DNA from: Monarcha castaneiventris obscurior
Taxonomy: Eukaryota; Chordata; Aves; Passeriformes; Monarchidae
DNA: 64,000 bases
Direction: 5' to 3'
NCBI GenBank assembly: GCA_026261815.1
Contig: JAMPIT010000493.1
Span: 9,255,501 to 9,319,500, forward strand
The position numbers and the translations under genes were made by a program. A model generated the notes under the pieces. It was given only the letters and a program-made list of their open reading frames with translations. It was not told the DNA's origin and searched no databases. Shown here piece by piece: positions 1-11,400 of the stretch (positions within the stretch are counted from its first letter, which is position 1; each line of letters opens with the position of its first letter).

Positions 1-590
1 CCTCCCCGGGTAAACCATTCCAATATTTTATCACTCTTTCTGTAAAAATTTTTTTTCTAATATCCAACCTAAATTTCCATTGGTGCAGCTTAGGGCCGTG
101 TTCTCTTGTTCTGTCAGTTGTTGCCTGGAGAAAGAGACCAACCCCCACCTCACTACAACCACCTTTCAGGGAGTTGTAGAGAGTGACAAGGTCACCTCTG
201 AGTCTTCTTTTCTCCAGGCTGAACACCCCCAGCTCCCTCAGTCGTTGCTCACAGGGTTTGTGTTCCAAGCCCCTCACCAGCCTTGTCGCCCTCCTCTGGA
301 CACGCTCAAGTGTCTCCACGTCCTTCCTGAACTGAGGGGCCCAGAACTGGACACAGCACTCGAGGTGAGGCCTCAGCAGTGCCGAGTATAGGGGAAGAAT
401 GACCTCCCTGGTGCTGCTGCCCACACTATTTCTGATCCAGGCCAGGATGCCATTGGCCTTTTTGGCTACCTGGGCACAGCTGGCTCATGTTGAGTCGGCT
501 GTTGACCAGCACTGTCAGGTCCCTTTCTGCCTGGGCACTGTCCAGCCCCTCTGTCCCCAGCCTGTAGCGCTGCAGGAGGTTATTGTGGCC
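1..590 (-). repeat. CR1 LINE 3' fragment, antisense, cut by window edge
   Basis: Seen: the plus strand reads the reverse complement of a CR1 3' end. Landmarks are 'taatatccaacctaaattt' near 59, the block for gagaccaacccccacctc near 135, 'tctccaggctgaacacccc' near 212, 'ccagaactggacacagcac' near 341 and 'caggatgccattggcc' near 442. Known: CR1 is a non-LTR retrotransposon whose copies are usually 5'-truncated, and this order of blocks is diagnostic. The octamer tail would lie left of base 1, so the 3' end is missing from the window. Similarity fades after about 590, at the block ending gttattgtggcc. No intact ORF2 remains, and the open frames here are decay products. Confidence 0.93.
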
Positions 591-3500
591 ACCCTTTCCC
601 ACCAGGAGCACCAACACCCTGCTCTCACACAGGAGGGAGAGGTGGCACGTGGCCCATGAGGTGTCCCAAGCCCATCCATGGTGGCACTGCCACCCCCAGC
701 ACTCCACGTGGCTAACGCAGCCCCGCGGTGGCTCCTGGGCCCATGCCAGGGAGCCACTCTGCCTCTCTCACCCTCACATTCTCCTGCCATCTGCAGATGA
801 TTATGGCAAAGCTCAAAGTCCACTGGCTCCTGAACAACCCCATCCAGCCATCCCAGGGGGATAATTGAGGTGGAGGTGCTGGCAGGGAGGAGGGAGGGCT
901 GTGATTATTCATCTCCTGAACGAAAGGTGCTTCACGGCGCTCGTTAAATGGCCCAGGAACCACAGGCTGATGTTATTAACTGGTGCTCGGCAGCCAAAAA
1001 TCCAGCCCTGTTGTGAGAGGAAAAAGGGAATGAAGCACTCGAGAGTCCAATCTCTTTGGTGCTAATTTTAGGCCTTTTGCTGGCACCAGGAGCAGTTTCA
1101 TCCCCTCAGCTCTGGTGCAGTGCCACAGAGGCAGCTTTACAGACTGTTAGTGGCTCAAATAGCACTTCATGTGCAAGGAGTGAGGGGAAAAGCACCGGGT
1201 CCCTCAGCTTTGTGGGGTTTGAGCTGAGTTATGCAAACAAAGCTGCTTCAGCCGTGGAGTTATTTACAGGTTGGCTCGTGAAAGCCTTAGTGACAGATTG
1301 AAATGAATTAATTCCTCTGACTTTCATTCGCTGTCTTCCCCTCCTCTTTCCCCTCCAGCTATTACATGTAATTACAGGAAATCTTCGTATATCACATCTT
1401 CAAAAAGGCACAATGGAAAGCAATAGCAAAGATATCCACTTCTTGTTGCTTTCATGTTTGGTTTGGAGGGGTTGAGGGGGTGTGGTGGAGCTTTTCCTCG
1501 CAGCACCTCCGAGCTCAGCTCAGATCACCCAGCACAGGCACCCCGAGCACTCCTCTGCTCTCACTCAGCATAGACAAGACCTGGCAACCCTGCAGCAATT
1601 CCTTAGAGCTTTCTTGGCTTTCAGACTGCTTTTAATGATTATGGGAGGCATCCGCAGTAATCAGTCCAAACATGGCTACTTTTTCTTTTATTTTGGAAGC
1701 ATTAAAGAAGAAATGCAAGTGGTTGTTCTTTTAAACCTGGGTGTTTGCTTGCTCAGGGAGCAAAGCAGTTGTTGGGAGTTGTGGTGACATCTAAGAGGCA
1801 AAACTCAAAAGCACAAACTTTATTTTGAACTCAGCATTGATTTAGGGGAAGGAAAGACCAGGCCATACCTGCAAACAGCTCCTCAACCAATGTGCTTGAG
1901 TCCAGAGCTTTGGTGAGCAAAGAAAGGGGAAAAAACCATCTGGAATTGGCTGTGATCAACCTAAAATATCACCAAGAGCATCTTTGTCCCCACCAGAAGG
2001 TATAAAAGTAGATTAGGAGAGAGGGGGAATTAAGTAAAAAACACGGTGCCCATAGTTGGATAAAGCAGGGAGAGAGAAAGAAAAGCTCTGCTGCTTTGGT
2101 TGCCTTCGGGGAAAGAAGGTTTTTTCTTTAAATGGAGAAAAAAAAAAGAATTTTCCACTGGAACCTGGGCAGAAAGTCAGGATGAAATAGATGTAATTGA
2201 GGCACAGGTCCAAATGAGGGATTACATTACTGATATGTTTTTTCCTAAAAGATTCTTCTTTTAATTTTATGTACTGTCAGGGAAACCTCTTAGGTACATA
2301 AATACTGCTGGGAGTTAAATTTGTCTCAGAAATGTGGAATTTATCTTTTTTGACAGAGGCAAATCAAAGGATCAAGGCTGGATCTTTGATAGAAACGTAA
2401 CAGAGTTTGTGCCAGGGAGGTTTTCCCACTCCCATCCAGAGTGAACAACTTGCAAACTCCTTTGAATTTCAAGGCACTGGTGTGGATATTTGTAAAGGGA
2501 GCTCGATTTAAATCAAAGAGAGTCCAATTCCTCATCCCTGATAGTGGGATCACTTCTGGACAGGATTCAGACAGACCCAACACCCCCACCCATCCCAACC
2601 ATCACGCTGACATCACCTCCTAGCTTCATGTCTTTTTACCACCACATAAATTGCATTGAAGCCCAGTGATGTCACTGCTCCAAAATCCCCCTAATCCTCA
2701 AAGCAGATACAACCACGGGGGTTTAAACACCTCTGTTAATCCCTTAGAGAGAATAATAAATCATTTGTTGGAGGAAACTTTATCTCCCAGACACGGCCAC
2801 GGCCACGGCTGTGACACGAAAAGCCAGGAGTGATCCAAGGGTTAAGCACAGGAAGTCAGAACTAAAAACTTGACTCCGTTAAATCAGTTTTAGGCAATTT
2901 TCTGATCTGCAGATGAAGGCTGAGTTCCTGGCAGGTGATGTCAGTTGTGCCTTGCTGATGGACACGACTGCACACGACAATTCAGGTATCCCAGAACAAG
3001 TTTGGCTGATCCCCAGCAGAGGCTCTTTTGCAAGAATCTGCTTTTCCAAGAGGGTCATGAACATCAGAAGCTCTCACACGAGGTCCAGAAAATGGCCCCT
3101 CTCTCCTGAGAAAATCCCTAAACTAGGGATTAAAAAAAATTAACCTTTACCTTACATCACCAGAAAAAAAGAGGAATATAAATGACCCCAAAAATTGCAG
3201 CAAGCAGAAGGCGTTGATGTCTTTCTCCCTCATGGCAGAGGCACAACCCTTCTTTAAGAGCTTGGCTGGAGCTTTTTCTAGCCAGGAAAAGTCTCCAGGG
3301 ATGTAAAAATCCCACACATCCGCATGTCCATGGATAACTGAGCTCACCTATGGCAGAGCCCCTCCTCACCTGCTCCAGGGATGTGACCTGAGAGCAGATG
3401 GAGCAGGACTGGAATGAGAGGCACAAACCCTGCAGCTCCTATTTCCTTCTTCTCAGCTCTTCCCTGCTGATCACCAAACATAAACAGATTTTCCATCAAT

Positions 3501-4655
3501 TATTGGGCCATTATTGCTGGGATCTCAAGCCAGTTTAGTCTCATATTCTGAGAATTTACAAACTGCAGCAGCAACACAAGCAATGGGGTCAATAACAACT
3601 CAACCCATCCCTGAAACTCTCCGGTGTGGGAGTGAGCCGGGGCAGCAATTTGGGGCAGGAAATTTGCCTTTTTCCATGGGAAATTACTGGGGGAGTTTAG
3701 GGAGACAAACTGCAATCACATACAGAGGACTCTGCCCAGCTGATAAGGATGGAAAAGTCCTTTGCACACCTTGAGTTTGATTTTCAGACTTATTTTCTTA
3801 GAAAATCAGACTCAAGGGCAGCCAAGGCGCAGCCACAGGTACCCAAGCTTCCCACAGGATACATCGCTGAAGCTTGATGAGTCTTGTCTTTAAAAAAATC
3901 CTGGAAACGTCCAAATGCTCCTCCAAATCCAAATGGAAACCTTAAGTGAGGCAGAGAATAGCAGCAGTGGAGGTGTTTGGGAAGTGAGGACGCAGCACTG
4001 AAATGAGATCCCACCACGGATGCTGCCCTTGCTGGGGCTTGTTTGTTCTGCAACACCCTCCTAGCCCTGCACGGTTACAATTTCCTTGGAGTTCTGGGGT
4101 TTTTGGATTTTCTTTTTTCTTTTTTTTTAACGATAAAGTGAGAAAACAGAAGGGGAAAAAAATGAAAAAAAAACCAAAAAAAAGTGACTTTTAAATCAAC
4201 TGTCATTCCTGGCAAGGCTGAGGATCCCAGCAAGGTATTTGTTTATTATCAGGTATTTCCTCAGGATCAAATCCAGGGGAGAGAAGTCTGGTCCTGGTTA
4301 AAGCCTCCTTAAAGCCCTCCTTGAAAAGAGATTTATGCAAGGAAATTACCTAACCTGGGGCAGGGGCTGAGTCAGCGGCAGCGGCTTCTCCGCGCTCATT
4401 GTTGGTGCCTGAGGGGGTTTTTTTTTAGCCCCGCCGAGGGCGCCCAGTGAGAACAGCGGCAGGTCCTGGCTCACAGAACGGGATCAAAGCTCCAATTGTT
4501 TGGAAGGAAATGACCCAGCAGGAGCAGAGTGCTGGACACCGGCTCTGCTCCCAGCAGCGGCTGGCACCGGGGCACCAACCAGCGTTTGGGCACCTCGCTG
4601 CCACAGCATCCCTTCGCTGGTGGGACTGCACTTCCTAAATCCCACCTCTTGCCAT
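591..4655. other. Unique non-coding DNA, no gene seen
   Basis: No recognisable exon, RNA gene or transposon was found. Small landmarks: a perfect palindrome ATTACATGTAAT at 1361-1372 and an octamer-like TATGCAAA next to AACAAAG at 1230-1242; three copies of CACGGC at 2792-2809; a T-rich then A-rich stretch around 4109-4190 that could fold back on itself; and a GC-rich patch at 4366-4445 holding GCTGAGTCAGC. Open frames here are short and overlap on both strands without codon-like character. Confidence 0.6.
4366..4376. promoter_or_regulatory. Maf/AP-1 (T-MARE) palindrome candidate
   Basis: Seen: the 11-bp sequence GCTGAGTCAGC, a perfect palindrome around a central base, inside a locally GC-rich, CpG-containing patch. 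Known: TGCTGAGTCAGCA is the Maf recognition element and its core TGAGTCA binds AP-1 and NRF2-type bZIP proteins. Inference: it could bind such factors, but a site of this length occurs by chance, and no promoter or exon is seen beside it. Confidence 0.25.
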
Positions 4656-4659
4656 GACT

Positions 4660-6912
4660 GGGAGTGGAGGCTGTGCAAAGATTCCTGCCTCAGTGGGAGC
4701 ATCTCCCGGTTTTTGGCTGATTCTGTGAGCGGTGGCTGTGCAAAATTCCCAACTCAATGGGAGCTTTTCCCAGTTTTTGGCCACTTTTGGGAGTGCTGCC
4801 TGTGCAAAAATTCCCACTTCAATGGGAGCTTTTCCCAGTTTTTGGCCACTTTTGGGAGTGCTGCCTGTGCAAAAATTCCCACTTCAATGGGAGCTTTTCC
4901 CAGTTTTTGGCCACTTTTGGGAGTGCTGCCTGTGCAAAGATTCCCACCTCAACGGGAGATTTTTGCAGTTTTTGGATGCTTTGGGAAGAAGGGGACACCA
5001 ATCTCTTCCCATCCTGCCTGCTGGGGAGCGGTGGCTTTGCAAAGATTCCCACCTCAACAGGAACTTTTCCCAATCCTTGGATGATTCTGAGTGGTGGCTG
5101 TGCAAAATTCCCAACTTAGTGGAAGCTTTTCCCAGTTTTTGGCCACTTTGGTGACTGCTGGATGTGCAAAAATTCCCACCTCAACAAGAACTTTTCCCAA
5201 TCCTTGGCTGATTCTGTGAGTGGTGGCCATGCAAAATTCCCAACTCAGTGGGAGCTTTTCCCAGTTTTTGGCCACTTTTGGGAGTGCTGCCTGTGCAAAG
5301 ACTCCCACCTCAATGGGAGCTTCTCCCAGTTTTTGGCCGATTCTGTGACTGCTGCCTGTGCAAAAATTCCCACTTCAATGGGAGCTTTTCCCAATCCTTG
5401 TCTGATTCTGTGAGTGGTGGCTGTGCAAAGATTCCCACCTCAACAGGAACTTTTCCCAATCCTTGTCTGATTCTGTGAGCAGTGGCTGTGCAAAATTCCC
5501 ACCTCAGTGGGAGCTTTTCCCAGTCCTTTTCTGATTCTGTGAGTGGTGGCTGTGCAAAATTCCCAACTCAGTGGAAGCGTTTCCCAGTTTTTGGCCAATT
5601 CTGTGACTGCTGCCTGTGCAAAAATTCCCACCTCAATGGGATCTTTTCCCAATCCTTTTCTGATTCTGTGAGCAGTGGCTGTGCAAAAATTGCCACCTCA
5701 GTGGGAGCTTTTCCCAGATTTTGGCTGATTCTGTGAGCAGTGGCTGTGCACAAATTCCTACCTTAACAGGAGCTTTTTTCAGTTTTTGGCCACTTTTGGG
5801 AGTGCTGCCTGTGCAAAGATTCCCACCTCAACGGGAGATTTTTGCAGTTTTTGGATGCTTTGGGAAGAAGGGGACACCAATCTCTTCCCATCCTGCCTGC
5901 TGGGGAGCGGTGGCTTTGCAAAGATTCCCACCTCAACAGGAACTTTTCCCAATCCTTGGATGATTCTGAGTGGTGGCTGTGCAAAATTCCCAACTCAGTG
6001 GGAGCTTTTCCCAGTTTTTGGCCACTTTTGGGAGTGCTGCCTGTGCAAAGACTCCCACCTCAATGGGAGCTTCTCCCAGTTTTTGGCCGATTCTGTGACT
6101 GCTGCCTGTGCAAAAATTCCCACTTCAATGGGAGCTTTTCCCAATCCTTGTCTGATTCTGTGAGTGGTGGCTGTGCAAAGATTCCCACCTCAACAGGAAC
6201 TTTTCCCAATCCTTGTCTGATTCTGTGAGCAGTGGCTGTGCAAAATTCCCACCTCAGTGGGAGCTTTTCCCAGTCCTTTTCTGATTCTGTGAGTGGTGGC
6301 TGTGCAAAATTCCCAACTCAGTGGAAGCGTTTCCCAGTTTTCGGCCAATTTTGTGACTGCTGCCTGTGCAAAAATTCCCACCTCAATGGGATCTTTTCCC
6401 AATCCTTTTCTGATTCTGTGAGTGGTGGCTGTGCAAAAATTGCCACCTCAGTGGGAGCTTTTCCCAGATTTTGGCTGATTCTGTGAGCGGTGGCTGTGCA
6501 CAAATTCCTACCTTAACAGGAGCTTTTTTCAGTTTTTGGCCACTTTTGGGAGTGCTGCCTGTGCAAAAATTCCCACTTCAATGGGAGCTTTTCCCAGTTT
6601 TTGGCTGATTCTGAGTGGTGGTTGTGCAAAATTCCCACTTCAATGGGAGCTGTGCAAAGATTCCCACCTCAGCAGGAACTTTTCCCAATCCTTTTCTGAT
6701 TCTGTGAGTGGTGGTTGTGCAAAATTCCCACCTCAGTGGGAGCTTTTCCCAGTTTTTGGCCACTTTTGGGAGTGGTGGCTGTGCGAAGATTCTCACCTCA
6801 ACAAGAGCTTTTCCCAGTTTTTGGCCACTTTTGGGAGTGGTGGCTGTGCAAAAATTCCCACTTCAACGGGAGCTTTTCCCAGTTTTTGGCCACTTTTGGG
6901 AGAAGGGACACC
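4660..6912. repeat. 65-bp minisatellite, about 34 units, with higher-order duplication
   Basis: Seen: units begin TGTGCAAAAATTCCCAC, continue with GGGAGCTTTTCCCAGTTTTT and end GAGTGCTGCC. Successive starts at 4801, 4866 and 4931 are exactly 65 bp apart. Sub-types differ in the second half: GGCCACTTTTGGGAGT, GGCTGATTCTGTGAGC or AATCCTTGTCTGATTC. Inside, 4931-5100 reappears at 5810-5979 and 5230-5800 reappears at 5980-6550 almost unchanged. Because 65 is not a multiple of 3 and few units contain stops, several frames stay open and give Cys/Phe/Trp-rich repeat peptides. These are shadows, not genes. The right flank after about 6900 shares 'gacaccaatctct' with the unit variant at 4995. Confidence 0.95.
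4931..6550. repeat. Tandem higher-order repeat inside the 65-bp array
   Basis: Seen: a block A (4931-5100) containing the odd unit GAAGGGGACACCAATCTCTT recurs 879 bp downstream at 5810-5979. The next block B (5230-5800) recurs 750 bp downstream at 5980-6550 with only a few substitutions. The first copy carries an extra 129 bp (5101-5229), about two units. So A-extra-B was followed by A'-B': one large duplication plus gain or loss of two units. The near identity compared with the diversity among single units implies this step is recent. Confidence 0.9.
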
Positions 6913-7689
6913 AATCTCTGGCACCCACGGCGTGGTGGGACAGCAGGAGCACAGCCCTGGCTGCTGCCCCATCCCAACTGGAGCATTCCCCAAGGAAGTG
7001 GCACTGCCCCATCCAGGCAGCACATTCATAGCCTAAAGGTTGGAAAATACCTCTGAGTTCATCCCTGCCCCTTCCCTGCCAGCTGCCAGTTGGATGCATT
7101 GAATTGTCTCCTCACGGGACTTCCACCCTTCCTTTGGGGATAAAGAAACTTCCCCTACACAGCTGAGCTCAGGGACACTTCACCCACGGGCAGGGCAGCA
7201 GCTCCAGAGCACATGACCAGGGTTGAAACGAGGTTTTGGAGGCAAAACACGGCCTGAGCAGGTTGTTGTATTATTTTTCCAAGGTCACCGCTGGAATATC
7301 TGGCAGCCTTTATCTCACGGCTGGGAAATTTTACTGTACTTGCAGAAAACAACCAATATTTCTCATTCTGCTGCCCGACTCCTCGCTGTTTGTGTTGGTT
7401 TAACTTCCCTGACCCTAAAACACGAAACTGGAGTAACGTGGGCTTGAAGTGGAGCCCGAGGTGGATGTGAGGGATGTGTGTAATATGGTAAAGGACTGGG
7501 AAACAAGCACCCAGCAAGCATCCAGGATGGAAACTTTCATCTGCATTGATCATTGATGTCCCTGCTGACAGAACGTGGCTCTGCCAGCAGCCTCTGATCA
7601 CTTTGAAATGCCTCACAAAAACGTCTCCCTGCACTTAGGGTTTTCCGCTGCTAAGAAATATCTTAATGCTAAAGATTTGTTTACAAGGG
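6913..7689. other. Unique DNA with a possible CR1 end remnant
   Basis: At 7036-7064 the words GGTTGGAAAATACCTCTGAG and then ttcatcc resemble the reverse complement of a CR1 3' end (GGTTGGAAAAGACCTCTAAGATC). The similarity stops after about 30 bases, so this is only a possible remnant. The rest shows no exon, RNA gene or repeat that I recognise. Confidence 0.4.
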
Positions 7690-7835
7690 GTGGCTGTTTC
7701 CACTTGCTGGAGCGTTTAAGAAGTTGTTTTTTCCAACCACAAAGTAGATCTAAACATTAAGTGTTTCTTAAGTTGGGTTTCCAGCTCCTACACTGCTATA
7801 AACATTAAGTTTCATTGGTTTAAAGCAAAACAAGG
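7690..7835 (+). repeat. Two to three copies of an unnamed ~50-bp unit
   Basis: Seen: two consecutive units, near 7723 (GTTGTTTTTTCCAACCAC, later CTAAACATTAAGTGTTTCTT) and near 7773 (GTTGGGTTTCCAGCTCCTAC, later ATAAACATTAAGTTTC). A weaker unit, GGCTGTTTCCACTTGCTGG, lies before them at about 7692. The order is the same each time: GTTG, T-run, CCA, then TAAACATTAAGT. The same pattern recurs in four units at 21729-21929. I do not recognise a named family. It could be a decayed short tandem repeat, or part of an old transposon with internal repeats. Confidence 0.55.
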
Positions 7836-8354
7836 CAAAAAAAAAAAAATTGCTGCTTTCACTTAGCCTCTCGTAATGTAAAAGAAAAAGAAAAAAAAAG
7901 AGTGTTTTTAAAGAAGTTTTATTTTTAAAAGGCTCGTTGTGCAATGCCTGTGGTTGAAAACAGGGTCATGGGGACAAAGCACTTCCCTGTTTGCACTGAC
8001 GGTGCCAGGGGTGGGTTCAGCTCCTGTGCCCCCTCCCTGCCCCTCTGCTGCTCCCGTGGGAGGGGGAGCTGATAAATGTCAGCTCTGCTGCCTCGACTCC
8101 AGCCAGAGCAGTTGGGATCCTGGTGCCTCCCAAGGCAGGGAGTTACCTGCAGGGAGCTTTGGGGCTGTGAAACCATGGGGTTTGAGCTCTGCTCTGAGGG
8201 GCCACTGAGCCCTCTGCTCTCAGCTGTCCCCAGTGTTTGTAACAATTGTCCTTGCAGCAAAAACACCTTTCCTAAGCCTGGGTTCATTCAGGGGTAAAGC
8301 CTGGGGATGGGGGATCTTCCATCTGCAGAACTGTCCTGAAAAATCAAACATTGC
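7836..8354. other. Unique DNA, A-rich then mixed
   Basis: A-rich tracts at about 7838-7850 and 7883-7900 are followed by ordinary mixed sequence. No gene, RNA or repeat was recognised before the CR1 end. Confidence 0.5.
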
Positions 8355-8498
8355 TGGAACTGTTCAAAGCCAGGTTGGATGGGGCTTGGAGCAGCCTGGG
8401 ACAGTAGGAGGTGTCTCTGCCCAGGGCAGGGGGTTGGAATGAGAGGATCTTTAAGGTCCTTTCCAACCCAAACCGTTCTGGGATTCCGTGATGATGGG
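8355..8498 (+). repeat. CR1 LINE 3' end, sense
   Basis: Seen in order: aactgttcaaagccaggttgg, GGGGCTTGGAGCAGCCTGGG, a degenerate gaggtgtctctgcccagggc, then gatctttaaggtcctttcc, aacccaaaccgttctgggat and a short tail attccgtgatgatgg. This is the extreme 3' end of a finch-type CR1. It is strongly 5'-truncated (about 145 bp) and has a degenerate octamer tail. There is no coding content. Confidence 0.88.
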
Positions 8499-11400
8499 GA
8501 TTTCCACAATCACCCCACTTTCCAGGGTCAGCTCTTCTTCAGGATTTCATAATGGTTGTCTGAAAACTGACAGCCCAAAGGAGTGATTTCTGTTTGAAAA
8601 CACAGGCTGCTCTATCATTGTACATTCCCAGTTGGATCACTGGAAGTGAATGATTGACAGGAAAAATATTGCTGCTTTGGAGTGGAAAACTGTGTCTGGA
8701 AAATATTTCTGTGATATAGAACCATCACTTGGATCAGCTGCAATGCCACCAACTGCCCCAGCAGCTCTACAAAAAGGGCTCTAATCCATGCCCAGCTTTT
8801 ATTTGCTACGATATTCTTGCAATCTCTGTAAAATTAAGGAAGTTCCTGCATTGGTGGGAATTAATTCCTAACCTGAGCATCCTGAACCTCCAGTAAACTC
8901 TGCCTAGGCTGCAACTCCTTGTGCCTTCAATATCTGAGTGATGAAACCCGAGTCAGGCCAGGACTGGCTGCTGAGTGCTGGGAGAAGCTTTTCTTCAGGC
9001 AGGAAGGGAGAGCCTCTCTCTGCTGGCCCCACCTGGGGCTCGGGTTATGATAAATCTGCTGTCAGATCTCACAGCAGTCCATCAACACTCCTGCCAGGCC
9101 ACTCTGGTGCTCACCCCCTGTGCTGGATCTGTCCCCACGCTGCTGGGGACATCACCTGGGCTCTGCTCCTGCCCTCCAGCTGAGAGGAAACTTCCCGTGG
9201 GATCTGGAAAATGCCACTGCAAAGAGCCCTGAGCTCAGCCCTAGCACAGCTCCCACCGGTTCTGCTGCGACTCTTGGATGCCACCTTAGCAATTCTGGAA
9301 GCACATCGTGAAAATTCCAGGTTTTTTGCCTGTCTGGTGTATCCTCGCTTTCCTTATGGGAAATTCAGGAGCTGGAAGCTCTCAGTGAATTGATCTGAAG
9401 TTAAAAGCTCCTTTAAACACAGTTTAGGCAGTTCACATGTTCAAACTCAAATGCTGCTTCAATAGTTTTGCTCTAAATTTATTATTCTTGTCAGGAAAGG
9501 CACATCTTGGACTGTCAGAAAGCTCCTGGGTATTTCAGGATGACTCTGAAGTGGAATCTCTTTGCTGCTATTCCGATGTCCTCTGCACAAAGGAAAGAGT
9601 TGCCCATCCCACAGTCTGGTTGAAATGTCAAAATGAAGCGATTTTTAACGTTCTGAAAGCACAAACATATTTTGTTTCCCAGTTGTTACTTCATGAGGTG
9701 CTTTGAATCAAAAAGTTGCACGAGTCTTTTCTTGATGAAAAGGAAAGCCACTTGTATCTCCAAAACATTTCAAGTGGAAATTGTTGATACACTCTCACTT
9801 CAGCCAAAATTATAAAAGCACTTCAGGACGACTAAACAATAAATGTCTGTCATTCTCTTCCACAGTCACTTCTCCGTTTCCCTCGTGATGTTGTTCATTT
9901 AAATGTGACCACAACATCCAAGTTTCCTACGACCAGAGTTTATCCTGGTCTTTCTCATTTCCCTCTCTCCCCACCTGAAGATCTTCATTCTCTCTGCAGC
10001 TCAGGAACGGTGCAGGAAAATCCACACATCAAAGCATCCACGTGGGGAAGGGACAGGGAAGAGCTCAACAGCAGCAAAAAAAGCCTCTTCTTCTCTTTAC
10101 CCTAATCCAAGTTACCCAAAAGAAGGAGCCCAGTGCTGTGGTTGGCACAGCCCTGGATCCCTGTTGGAGCAGGACAGGGACACCTGTGCTGGGCTGAGCA
10201 CGGCACAATGCTCGGAAATCAGGGCAAGTTCATCTCCAGGCAGGGATGGCTGCAAGGAGACAACGCACAGCTCACACAGAGCCTCAGGAATGGCACAGCT
10301 TAGAAATGGGAACAGGATATGTTTTTCCCATGGTTTGGGAACAATGTGAGTGCTTTCTCACACGCTGGTGGTGAAGCACTTTGGCACACCTGTGCACTTG
10401 GACAGCTCTGTTATACTCCAAGGTCTCCTACTCGGCTGTTAAGGGCTCTTTTCCTCTCTAAGAACATGGATTGATTACGTGGAAACATGATTTGGTTTTG
10501 TATTTGTGCTGGATCGTGGATCAGGAGGAAGTTGCAGCATGTTCTGGCTCCCGAGCAGAGCTTTCAGCTCCACAGCTCGGAGTGAGAGAGGAGCAGGGAC
10601 AGCCCGGAGATGTTTACACAGCTCCCTTTTTATTTTGACCATCCTGAATAGGGAAAAATTGTTTACATGCTCCAGAGGATGTTTTGCCACTGTCACTTCC
10701 TACAGAAACGTCCTCAAGTTTTGAGTGCTGGCAGAGACAAATCACTCCTTGTGCCTTTGGCTGGAGTGCCCCAGGAGGGAGGACAGATCTCGCTCCTCCC
10801 TGGGCCCATCAATCCTGTAATCAGCTCTGCCAGATCCAAACAAACCACAGTTGCCTCAGGGCACCTGCCTCTTGTTATTCCAGATGATTTTGGGTGGGAT
10901 GCACAGCAACAGGAGTTCTCGGATCCCTGGGTGAGTGGGATGAACTTTGTTCCCAGATATCCCCATCCCACTGCTGGTGGGAACCACACAACCATTCAAT
11001 GCCACTGGCTTCTTAAATACCCACTGCAATGAATTTAGAGCCACATTTGATATTTAAGTGCCAGTTTGGCATGGTCAGGGGTGGGGACAGCACAGAGCTG
11101 CTGCTCTGACAAGTGGATCCTGTGCCACCTCTTCTTTTGAGAGTTAGCAGAGTTCAGCTGGTTTTTCCTTCTCTCCAGGCAATTCCTCAGCCCCTCAGCC
11201 CCAGGCTCAGCACTGGTAGAAATAAAAATCCCCTCAGAGTGTAAATTTAGAGTCCATCACATTTGAGCACCACCGCCAGAGCCAAATTCTCAGATTCCTG
11301 AGCTGCTGCAGCCCCAGTTCTGTTGGTGCAGTTGTGTCCCGTAGGTGGGACAGCACGAGGTGTTTTCCTAAGCTGTAAAAACAGGGTGGCTGCAGTCAGT

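Noticed and set aside
4500..7056. Cys/Phe/Trp-rich repeat proteins
   Set aside because: They come from the 65-bp minisatellite. All frames are similarly open and there is no signal peptide with a convincing start.
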